Assembly: GCA_964504645.1 (NCBI GenBank) | Contig: CAZDGB010000400.1 | Coordinates: 1 to 5,167, forward strand | Length of the DNA stretch: 5,167 nucleotides | Reading direction: 5' to 3' | DNA from: CAZDGB01 sp964504645 | GTDB taxonomy: Bacteria; Planctomycetota; Planctomycetia; Planctomycetales; Planctomycetaceae | Shown: in pieces, positions 1-5,167 of the stretch | Numbering within the stretch: the stretch's first letter is position 1 | How the letters are laid out: each line of letters opens with the position of its first letter | Notes under the pieces: generated by a model | The model's input: only the letters and a program-made list of their open reading frames with translations | Databases searched by the model: none | Told to the model about the DNA's origin: nothing | Translations under genes and position numbers: made by a program

Positions 1-552
1 CAGTCCCAGGCAGGGGCTGACGACATGGGTGGCGTAGTGCATGGGGATCATCTTTTCCCAGTAGCTCGGCCAGCCGTCCATGTCCTGCGGATGCGACGCC
101 GCGAGGTGCTGAATCTTGCCAAGTTCCCCCTTCCGGTACATTTCTTTGATGAACAGAAACTCGCGGCTGTAGACGACGGTCTCGGCCATCATGTACTTCT
201 TGCCGGTCTTGGCGACGGCGTCGCAAATCTGCTCGCACTCCTCGATGGTCGTGGCCATCGGGACGGTGCACATCACGTGCTTGCCGGCGTTCAAGGCCTT
301 CAGCGACATCCATGCGTGGTCGGGAATCGGCGAGTTGATGTGGACGAAATCGACCTGCGGATCGGCGAGAACGTCGTCGTACTTCGTGTATCGCTTGGCG
401 ATCCCGAACTCATCGCCGACCTTGTTCAGGTTGGCTTCGTTCCGCTGGCAGATGCCGTACATGGCGGCATCCGGATGGTGCTGATAGATCGGGATGAACT
501 CCGCCCCGAAGCCGAGACCGATGATTGCAACGTTCCATTTTTTGCCAGCCAT
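1..552 (-). CDS. Gfo/Idh/MocA-family oxidoreductase, N-terminal part (cut by window edge)
   Basis: The first 184 residues of a probable NAD(P)-dependent sugar or cyclitol oxidoreductase; the 3' end lies beyond base 1. Residues 6-21 form the first beta strand and glycine-rich dinucleotide loop (VAIIGLGFGAEFIP), followed by a Rossmann fold with alternating strands (MYGICQRNE, DFVHINSPIPDHA, GKHVMC). Family members usually carry E-K-P after the GKHV strand, with a catalytic lysine; here residues 95-99 read CTVPM, so that lysine is absent. The residue after the second strand is Gln36-Arg37 rather than the usual Asp, which may affect NAD/NADP preference (inference). The start MAGKKWNVAI is supported by AGGAG nine bases upstream. 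There is no signal peptide, so it is probably cytoplasmic. The substrate cannot be predicted, because the C-terminal domain that determines it is missing. The family is certain; the specific function is unknown. Confidence 0.93.
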   Translation of the reverse strand, partial: MAGKKWNVAIIGLGFGAEFIPIYQHHPDAAMYGICQRNEANLNKVGDEFGIAKRYTKYDDVLADPQVDFVHINSPIPDHAWMSLKALNAGKHVMCTVPMATTIEECEQICDAVAKTGKKYMMAETVVYSREFLFIKEMYRKGELGKIQHLAASHPQDMDGWPSYWEKMIPMHYATHVVSPCLGL

Positions 553-561
553 TGGATGTCA

Positions 562-566
562 CTCCT
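562..566 (-). promoter_or_regulatory. Ribosome binding site of the oxidoreductase gene
   Basis: The minus strand reads AGGAG, then nine bases, then ATG at 552. This fixes the start of the Gfo/Idh/MocA gene and shows it can be translated independently of the TPR gene upstream. Confidence 0.75.
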
Positions 567-581
567 GGATTGTTGAAGAGG

Positions 582-609
582 GGATATCGGATAGCGGATA
601 TTGGATCGG
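582..609. repeat. Four tandem copies of a 7-bp GGATANN unit
   Basis: On the plus strand the units are GGATATC, GGATAGC, GGATATT and GGATCGG, head to tail without spacers. The first three share GGATA; the fourth is diverged. They lie 29 bases upstream of the oxidoreductase start codon and 5 bases from the 615-655 hairpin, so they fall in that gene's leader or promoter region. A small variable tandem repeat or a set of binding sites are both possible; nothing in the sequence decides between them. Confidence 0.7.
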
Positions 610-614
610 AAGAC

Positions 615-655
615 GCTGCGAACCCGCAAGCGAAGGTCGCTTGCGGGTTCGCAGC
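615..655. repeat. Perfect 19-bp inverted repeat (hairpin), possible terminator after the TPR gene
   Basis: The left arm GCTGCGAACCCGCAAGCGA (615-633) and the right arm TCGCTTGCGGGTTCGCAGC (637-655) are exact reverse complements around a 3-base AGG loop. The element starts 28 bases after the TPR stop codon, a natural terminator position. There is no T-run on either side, so it is not a classic intrinsic terminator. It could instead be a Rho-assisted 3' end, an mRNA-stabilising stem, or a copy of a dispersed palindromic repeat. The structure is directly visible; the role is inferred. Confidence 0.85.
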
Positions 656-683
656 CACGGAGTTCATCACCAGATTTGTCGTT

Positions 684-2141
684 TCAGACTTCGTCCATCA
701 AGCCGCCCTCTTCGCCGCGGTCGCCTTGCAGCTTTTCGAGGCGTTTGCGCGCCTCGCCGTTCTTGTAGTTGTAATCGAGCGCGATCACTTCGTTGTAATG
801 CGAGATGGCGTCTTCGTTGCGCAGCGCCTCTTCGGCGAGGCGGCCCAGCCAGAACTGGCAGTCCAACAGCACGGTCTTGTGGTCGTTCGCGTTGAGCTTG
901 ACGACCGCCTTCTTGAACTGGAACTCGGCGAGATCGTTCTTCTTCTCCTTGAGGAAGCACTTGCCGAGGCTGACCAGCACGACGGCCTCCAGGCGAGGAT
1001 CTTTCGCCGCCTGCTGATAGAGGGGGATCGCCTGGGCGGCGCGGCCGGCCTGGAAGAACCGTTGCGCCAGTTCCGCTTTCAAGCGCAGATCCTGCGGATA
1101 GCGTTCGACGCGGGAGCTGAAAACGGTGATTTCCTGTTGCAGCAGTTCCTTGCTCACGTCCTGCAACCGCTGCTGCAACGTCGCGTCTTGCGGATGCCGC
1201 GCGGCGTCCTGTTTAACCAGGTCGCGGTTGCGGCGGCCCATTTCCAACTGCACGTCCTCCAGCCGCTCGCGGATGTTGATGTCGCCGCCGGTGACCTCCA
1301 GCGCCCGTTGATAGATGGCGATCGCGTCGTCGTAGCGGAGTTCCTTGCGATACAAATCGGCGAGCTTGAGATAATTTCCGACGGCGGTCGGCTCCTTGCG
1401 GATCGCGTGCAGCAGGTCGGCCTCCGCCGATTCCCCCGGCGCCGACGGCGCTTTGTCACTCTCGACGTCTCCTTTGATCGATTCCTCATAGCCCTGCTTG
1501 ACGACGACCTCCTGCAGCGTCGGCGCTTCCTCGAACTTGCCGCGCTGGATCGTGTCGGTGGTGATGTTGAACGTGATCTCCGTCCGGGCCTCGGTGTCGA
1601 GCGGGTCCAGTTGCTGCACGCGCTGCCAGATTTTCACGGCATCGGAGTAGCGGGACTTCTTCTTGTAAGCGTGGCCCAACGCCCGCAGGTAGTCCTTGTT
1701 CTTCGGATCGCCTTCGACGGCCTTCTCGTAACCGAAGATGGCGACTTCCTGGTATCCCAGATGCGTGGCGGCCTCGCCGACGTCGGCGTTGAAGTGGGCA
1801 TCCCAGGGATTGATCGTGAGGCCTTCTTCCGCAGCCTGATCGAGCTCGCGCCAGTTCTTCTGATAGCGGAGCTTCTTGGTCTTCGTGCGGACGCCCGCGC
1901 AGCGGATGAAGGCCATGCTCGCGCCGGAGCCGTTGTCGCGGTACTTCTTGCATTCGGCCCCGCGCAGCACCTGCCGGTAGAGCAGATTGTCGGGCACGAT
2001 CCGCACGCACTGCGTGTACATTTCGACGGCGTAGTCGAAGTTCCCCCGCGCCAGGGCTTCCCCCCCCTTCTTGTAGCAGTCGATGGCGATTCGCCGCCGC
2101 TTCTGCTCTTCCGGAGAATAACCGTCGAGATTGTCCGACAT
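684..2141 (-). CDS. TPR-repeat protein of unknown function
   Basis: A 485-residue protein made mostly of tetratricopeptide-like helical pairs. Recognisable units lie near residues 19-52 (ALARGNFDYAVEMYTQCVRIVPDN), 114-148, 149-182, 255-286 (LADLYRKELRYDDAIAIYQRALEV), 352-385, 386-420 and 425-458. A charged, repeat-free linker spans about 200-250, and the C-terminus is acidic (GDRGEEGGLMDEV). I see no signal peptide, membrane segment or catalytic motif, so a cytoplasmic scaffold or protein-interaction role is likely, partner unknown. Residues 55-112 (AECKKYRDNGSGASMAFIR onward) recall an N-terminal block in planctomycete TPR proteins, from memory only. The start at MSDNLDGY is preferred over an in-frame TTG at 2234 because that TTG lies inside the -35 box of a good promoter, while AAGGG stands seven bases before the ATG at 2141. 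The gene is intact. Confidence 0.88.
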   Translation of the reverse strand: MSDNLDGYSPEEQKRRRIAIDCYKKGGEALARGNFDYAVEMYTQCVRIVPDNLLYRQVLRGAECKKYRDNGSGASMAFIRCAGVRTKTKKLRYQKNWRELDQAAEEGLTINPWDAHFNADVGEAATHLGYQEVAIFGYEKAVEGDPKNKDYLRALGHAYKKKSRYSDAVKIWQRVQQLDPLDTEARTEITFNITTDTIQRGKFEEAPTLQEVVVKQGYEESIKGDVESDKAPSAPGESAEADLLHAIRKEPTAVGNYLKLADLYRKELRYDDAIAIYQRALEVTGGDINIRERLEDVQLEMGRRNRDLVKQDAARHPQDATLQQRLQDVSKELLQQEITVFSSRVERYPQDLRLKAELAQRFFQAGRAAQAIPLYQQAAKDPRLEAVVLVSLGKCFLKEKKNDLAEFQFKKAVVKLNANDHKTVLLDCQFWLGRLAEEALRNEDAISHYNEVIALDYNYKNGEARKRLEKLQGDRGEEGGLMDEV

Positions 2142-2148
2142 GAACAGG

Positions 2149-2153
2149 CCCTT
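2149..2153 (-). promoter_or_regulatory. Ribosome binding site deciding the TPR gene start
   Basis: The minus strand reads AAGGG, seven bases, then ATG at 2141. It supports MSDNLDGY as the true N-terminus rather than an upstream extension of 31 residues. Confidence 0.65.
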
Positions 2154-2204
2154 GCGTCGAATTGCGGGAGGAGGCGTCGAGAGACCGACGAAGTTTCCGA
2201 CAGA

Positions 2205-2234
2205 ATTGTAACAGACGCGGAGGCGTTGTGGCAA
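2205..2234 (-). promoter_or_regulatory. Sigma-70-type promoter for the TPR gene
   Basis: On the minus strand TTGCCA (2234-2229) is followed by an 18-base spacer and TACAAT (2210-2205). These match the housekeeping consensus at four of six (-35) and five of six (-10) positions. Transcription would start near 2198, giving a leader of about 57 bases before the ATG at 2141. It lies just downstream of the palindrome that follows serS, so the TPR gene is probably its own transcription unit rather than a tail of the serS transcript. This is a consensus match by eye. Confidence 0.6.
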
Positions 2235-2241
2235 AACCGGC

Positions 2242-2311
2242 CCGTAGAGCAGGCGGCTCGCCTGCTCGGAGATTGTCTCAGAGAGACGCAGGCGGGCCGC
2301 CTGCTCTACGG
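2242..2311. repeat. Nested double palindrome between serS and the TPR gene (REP/BIME-like, possible serS terminator)
   Basis: Bases 2242-2265 pair with 2288-2311 over 24 positions with one mismatch (T2258 opposite G2295). Each arm is itself a palindrome: 2247-2267 folds as GAGCAGGCG-GCT-CGCCTGCTC, and 2288-2304 as GCAGGCG-GGC-CGCCTGC. The centre holds a third small stem, GTCTC-AGA-GAGAC (2275-2287). It can therefore form one long stem or a row of short hairpins. It begins two bases past the serS stop codon, and the serS-sense strand has GGTTTTG soon after it, so termination is plausible. The paired, oppositely oriented palindromes also resemble REP/BIME elements. Structure is seen; function is inferred. 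Confidence 0.88.
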
Positions 2312-2313
2312 TG

Positions 2314-3582
2314 TCAGCCGATGCGGTCTTTTCCGACCCACGGCCGCAGGACTTCGGGAATCACCACGCTGCCGTCGGCTTGCTGATGGTTTTCCAGAAG
2401 CGCGATCAAGGCCCGCGTGATGGCGATTGCCGTGCCGTTCAGCGTGTGGACGAACTGGTTTCCCTTCTTATCGGCGGAGCGGCAGCGCGTGCCGAGGCGG
2501 CGGGCCTGGAAATCGGTGCAGTTCGATGCCGACGTCACTTCGCCGAACTCGTTGCGGCCGGGCATCCAGGCTTCCAGGTCGAACTTGCGGTACGCCGGGC
2601 CGCCGAGATCGCCGGTGCACGTGTCGATCACGCGATAGGGAATCTTCAGTCCCTGAAAAATCTCTTCCTCCGCGGCGACGATCTCCTGGTGCATCGCGTC
2701 CGACGCTTTCAAGTCGGGAACCGTGAACGCGAACAGCTCGACCTTCGTGAATTGATGAACGCGGTAAATGCCCCGCGTCGCCTTGCCGTGCGCGCCGGCT
2801 TCGGTGCGGAAACAGTGCGAAATCCCTGCGAGCCGCAACGGCAGATCGCCTTCGTCGAGAATCTGGTCCCGCAGCGTGCCGCCGAGCGTGATTTCCGCCG
2901 TCGCCACGAGACACAAATCGGTGCCGGCGATGGAATAAATCTGCGTCTCGTTGCCGCGCGGCTGGTAACCGGTGCCTTCCAGCACGTCGCGACGGGCCAA
3001 GTCGGGCGTGCTGTGCAGCGTGAAACCCCGCTTGAGCGCGATCTGCACGGCGTATTGAATAAGCGCCAACTCCAGCAGCACGGCTTCGTTCTTGAGGAAA
3101 TAAAATCCGTGCCCCGTGACGCGCGCCCCGGCTTCCAGATCTACCAATTTGTGCTTCTCGCACAACGCCACGTGATCGAGCGGCGGGAAATCGAACTTCG
3201 GTTTCTCGCCCCAGGTGCGAATCGTGACGCTGTCGGCTTCGGTCTTCCCGATCGGCGCATCCGGATGCGTGAGGTTCGGAATCTGCATCTGCACGTCGCG
3301 CAGCTCGGCTTCGACGGTCTGCAATTCCGTTTCTAGCGTCGCGATTTTCTCGCGATACTGCCGGCCCTGCTCGATCAACCCCGGCTTCGTCGCGGCGTCG
3401 GCCTTGGGAATCTTCGCCGACGTCTCTTTCTGCGCGTGCCGCGTCTGATCGGCATCGACAATCAACTTCCTGCGCTGCTCCTTGAGCGCGAGCAACTTGT
3501 CGAGATCAACCGTCACCCCGCGGTTCTGGTTGTTCGCACGGACGAGATCAAGATTGTCGCTGATGAATTGGAGGTCGAGCAT
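2314..3582 (-). CDS. serS: Seryl-tRNA synthetase (serine--tRNA ligase)
   Basis: Charges tRNA-Ser (and tRNA-Sec where present) with serine using ATP, in the cytoplasm. At 422 residues it is normal bacterial length. Residues 1-105 are the tRNA-binding arm with its long antiparallel coiled coil (about 27-103). The class II catalytic core follows: motif 1 region around 183-209 (STPDLARRDVLEGTGYQP), the serine-binding TAE at 228-230, motif 2 at 258-283 (FRTEAGAHGKATRGIYRVHQF), the SASNCTDFQARR block at 351-362, and motif 3 at 380-413 (LNGTAIAITRALIALLENHQ, ending IPEVLRPW) with its invariant arginine at 390. All expected catalytic segments are present with no frameshift. The start MLDLQFISDN fits the family, but no clear Shine-Dalgarno precedes it. 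It lies 144 bases downstream of the M20 peptidase gene across a long inverted repeat, so a shared transcript is uncertain. Confidence 0.98.
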   Translation of the reverse strand: MLDLQFISDNLDLVRANNQNRGVTVDLDKLLALKEQRRKLIVDADQTRHAQKETSAKIPKADAATKPGLIEQGRQYREKIATLETELQTVEAELRDVQMQIPNLTHPDAPIGKTEADSVTIRTWGEKPKFDFPPLDHVALCEKHKLVDLEAGARVTGHGFYFLKNEAVLLELALIQYAVQIALKRGFTLHSTPDLARRDVLEGTGYQPRGNETQIYSIAGTDLCLVATAEITLGGTLRDQILDEGDLPLRLAGISHCFRTEAGAHGKATRGIYRVHQFTKVELFAFTVPDLKASDAMHQEIVAAEEEIFQGLKIPYRVIDTCTGDLGGPAYRKFDLEAWMPGRNEFGEVTSASNCTDFQARRLGTRCRSADKKGNQFVHTLNGTAIAITRALIALLENHQQADGSVVIPEVLRPWVGKDRIG

Positions 3583-3618
3583 ATCGTTTCAATAACGAGT
3601 TTGAGAAAACAAAGAGTT

Positions 3619-3713
3619 ATCCGCAGATTTCGCAGATTCACGCAGATATTTGATCAGGTCTTGGACAACAACTGCTGATTCCAAATCTGCGTCCATCTGC
3701 GAAATCTGCGGAT
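3619..3713. repeat. Long inverted repeat built of CGCAGAT heptamers between the M20 gene and serS
   Basis: Bases 3619-3647 pair with 3685-3713 (27 of 29 positions; the outer 19 are perfect: ATCCGCAGATTTCGCAGAT against its complement). Each arm has three copies of CGCAGAT or its complement: 3622-3628, 3631-3637 and 3641-3647 on the left; 3685-3691, 3695-3701 and 3704-3710 on the right, at 9-10 base steps. The 37-base centre is unpaired. The element starts 13 bases after the M20 stop codon and ends 36 bases before the serS ATG. On the minus strand a T-rich stretch (CTTTGTTTTCTC) follows the stem, so it may end the M20 transcript. Repeats of this kind look familiar to me as dispersed elements, from memory only. 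Confidence 0.88.
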
Positions 3714-3726
3714 CAGCCTTTCTGAT

Positions 3727-5094
3727 TCACTTCGCCAAGCATTCCCACAGCGCGGCACTCGCTTTGATGCCGCGTTGGAAGTTGGCCAGCGAAAAGTGTT
3801 CGTTCGGGCTGTGCAGGTTATCGGTGTTCAGGCCCCAGCCCAGAAGGAGTGTATCGACTCCCAAAATTTCTTTGAAGGTCGTCACCACCGGGATGCTCCC
3901 CCCTTCGCGGATCGATACCGGCGGCTTGCCGAAGCCCTCCGCGACCGCTTCCGCCGCCGCTTTCAGATATGGACTGTTCCGATCCATCAGAAATCCCGGC
4001 GCGCCGTGGAAGCTGGTGAACTCCATCGTCAGCCCGGTTGGTAACCGACTCCGCAGAAACGACTCCAGACTGTGGAGCAGTTTCTCCGGGTTCTGGTTCG
4101 GCACCAGCCGGCAGGTGATCTTCACCGTCGCCTTCGACGGCACAATCGTCTTCGGCCCGACGCCCGTGTAGCCGCCGAATAAACCGTTCACTTCGCACGT
4201 CGGCCGCGCCCAGCGGCGTTCGGTCGTCGAGAAGCCGGTTTCGCCGAACACCGCTGGCACGCCGAGTTCCTGCCGATACTCCGCTTCCTCAAATGGCAAC
4301 GCGGCGATCTCGGCCCGCTCGTCTTTCGACAGCGACACGACGTCGTCATAGAAGCCGGGAATCTGAATGCGGCCCGCCTCGTCATGCAGCGCGGCGATCA
4401 TCCGGGCCAGTCCCGTCGCCGGATTGGCGACCGACCCGCCGAAGACACCGCTGTGCAGATCCTTCTTCGGCCCGGTGACGGTCACTTCGCAAGCGATGAT
4501 CCCCCGCAAACCGACGGTGATCGCCGGGACGGTGGCGGAATACTGGCTCGTGTCGCTGATGACGGCGACGTCGCATTTCAGCGCGTCCTTGCGAGCCGTC
4601 AGAAAGTCGTCGAGATTCTTGCTGCCGACTTCCTCTTCCCCTTCGATCACGTACTTGAGATTGATCGGCAGCTTGCCGACCGTCTTCAGCCACGCCTCCG
4701 CCGACTTGATGTGCGTAAAGACCTGCCCCTTGTCGTCGGTCGCCCCGCGGGCGTAAATCGCCCCGTCGCGAATCGTCGGCTCAAACGGCGGCGTCGTCCA
4801 CAAATCCAGCGGGTCCGGCGGCTGCACGTCGTAATGCCCGTAAACCAGCGCTGTCGGCGCACCCGGCGCCTGCAGCCACTCCGCATACACGATGGGATGC
4901 CCCGGCGTCTTCACGAGTTCGGTTTTGAAGCTCAGTTGCCGAAACTGCTGTTCGACCCAATTCGCGGCCTGCGTCATGTGCGGCAGAAACGCGGGGTCGG
5001 CGCTGACGGAGGGGATGCGGAGGAAGTCCTGCAACTCGGTGACGAATTTTCCCGAGTTCTCTTCCAAATATTTTGCGACTTGCGCTGCCAACAA
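3727..5094 (-). CDS. M20-family metallodipeptidase (ArgE/DapE/carnosinase-like)
   Basis: A di-zinc peptidase of 455 residues, likely hydrolysing dipeptides or similar amides in the cytoplasm (no signal peptide). The catalytic layout is complete: metal ligand His87 and catalytic Asp89 in YGHYDVQP; bridging Asp120 in ARGATDDKG; general base Glu154 and ligand Glu155 in EGEEEVGS; ligand Asp181 in VISDTS; ligand His428 in NLHSPNEH. The lid/dimerisation domain (about 200-330) has His214 in DLHSGVFGG and Arg329 in CRLVPNQ, which contact substrate in carnosinase-type enzymes. REGGSIPV at 396-403 closes the active site. It resembles bacterial dipeptidases of the CNDP-like branch more than dedicated ArgE or DapE, but the substrate is not certain. 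The start is TTG (followed by a second TTG), chosen because AAGGAG lies seven bases upstream and no ATG is available before the in-frame stop at 5140-5142. Confidence 0.95.
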   Translation of the reverse strand: MLAAQVAKYLEENSGKFVTELQDFLRIPSVSADPAFLPHMTQAANWVEQQFRQLSFKTELVKTPGHPIVYAEWLQAPGAPTALVYGHYDVQPPDPLDLWTTPPFEPTIRDGAIYARGATDDKGQVFTHIKSAEAWLKTVGKLPINLKYVIEGEEEVGSKNLDDFLTARKDALKCDVAVISDTSQYSATVPAITVGLRGIIACEVTVTGPKKDLHSGVFGGSVANPATGLARMIAALHDEAGRIQIPGFYDDVVSLSKDERAEIAALPFEEAEYRQELGVPAVFGETGFSTTERRWARPTCEVNGLFGGYTGVGPKTIVPSKATVKITCRLVPNQNPEKLLHSLESFLRSRLPTGLTMEFTSFHGAPGFLMDRNSPYLKAAAEAVAEGFGKPPVSIREGGSIPVVTTFKEILGVDTLLLGWGLNTDNLHSPNEHFSLANFQRGIKASAALWECLAK

Positions 5095-5101
5095 TGTCGT
5101 G

Positions 5102-5107
5102 CTCCTT
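5102..5107 (-). promoter_or_regulatory. Strong ribosome binding site of the M20 peptidase, deciding a TTG start
   Basis: The minus strand reads AAGGAG, then CACGACA, then TTG at 5094. Seven bases is good spacing, so it supports initiation at the first TTG. The remaining bases up to 5167 hold no further gene that I can see. Confidence 0.8.
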
Positions 5108-5167
5108 ACGTCGGTGTTACTCAGTGATTGCGTTAAAGTTCAATGTTCCGACTCAAACCGTGGAATT

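Noticed and set aside
25..576. Plus-strand open frame of 183 codons
   Set aside because: It is the antisense of the oxidoreductase, whose minus-strand reading shows a clear Rossmann motif and continues past base 1.
737..756. Short inverted repeat CGAGGCG-TTTGCG-CGCCTCG inside the TPR gene
   Set aside because: Seven-base GC-rich arms within coding sequence are expected by chance and codon bias here.
2142..2234. Longer TPR protein starting at TTG 2234
   Set aside because: The TTG is part of the promoter's -35 box, the added 31 residues resemble no TPR, and a good ribosome binding site precedes the ATG at 2141.
525..2420. Plus-strand open frame of 631 codons
   Set aside because: It runs antisense through the whole TPR gene and both flanking hairpins. 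The translation is rich in Leu, Arg, Val and Asp with no domain, as expected for the complement of a GC-biased gene.
2311..3336. Plus-strand open frame of 341 codons opposite serS
   Set aside because: serS on the minus strand has every class II motif in order; this frame has none and starts inside the palindrome.
3619..3713. CRISPR array from the repeated CGCAGAT units
   Set aside because: The units are only 7 bases with 2-3 base gaps and are inverted between arms. There are no spacers of CRISPR length and no cas genes.
3583..3726. T-box riboswitch ahead of serS
   Set aside because: The leader has no T-box sequence or specifier stem, and the only structure is the heptamer inverted repeat. 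T-boxes would also be unexpected in this kind of genome.
4384..5127. Plus-strand open frame of 247 codons opposite the M20 gene
   Set aside because: The minus-strand frame holds a full set of M20 metal ligands; this one is an arginine-rich shadow.
5110..5160. Promoter for the M20 gene (TTGAAC or TTGAGT as -35)
   Set aside because: No acceptable -10 box lies at 16-18 bases from either candidate, so the match is too weak to report.

Overview
The window looks like ordinary chromosome from a GC-rich bacterium. My best guess is a planctomycete, probably Pirellulales-like. That rests on the gene mix (a Gfo/Idh/MocA oxidoreductase, a large cytoplasmic TPR protein whose N-terminal part resembles planctomycete TPR proteins I remember, SerRS, and an M20 dipeptidase) and on GC-rich palindromes between the genes. 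It is an inference, not a measurement.

All four genes are on the minus strand. In transcription order (right to left) they are: an M20 metallodipeptidase (3727-5094, TTG start with a strong Shine-Dalgarno); seryl-tRNA synthetase serS (2314-3582); a TPR-repeat protein of unknown role (684-2141) with its own convincing sigma-70-type promoter; and the N-terminal 184 residues of a Gfo/Idh/MocA-family oxidoreductase (1-552), cut by the window edge. Large open frames on the plus strand are antisense shadows of these genes.

The genes do not form an obvious pathway. The gaps are 144, 172 and 131 bases, too wide for a tightly coupled operon, and each holds a different structured repeat. The M20-serS gap has a long inverted repeat built from CGCAGAT heptamers. 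The serS-TPR gap has a nested, REP/BIME-like double palindrome starting just before the serS stop codon. The TPR-oxidoreductase gap has a perfect 19-bp hairpin beside four tandem copies of a 7-bp GGATANN unit. These could act as terminators, be dispersed repeat families, or both.

I see no new multi-gene system, phage, insertion sequence, CRISPR array, tRNA or rRNA. The most noteworthy points are the intergenic repeats and the replacement of the usual EKP motif by TVP in the oxidoreductase.
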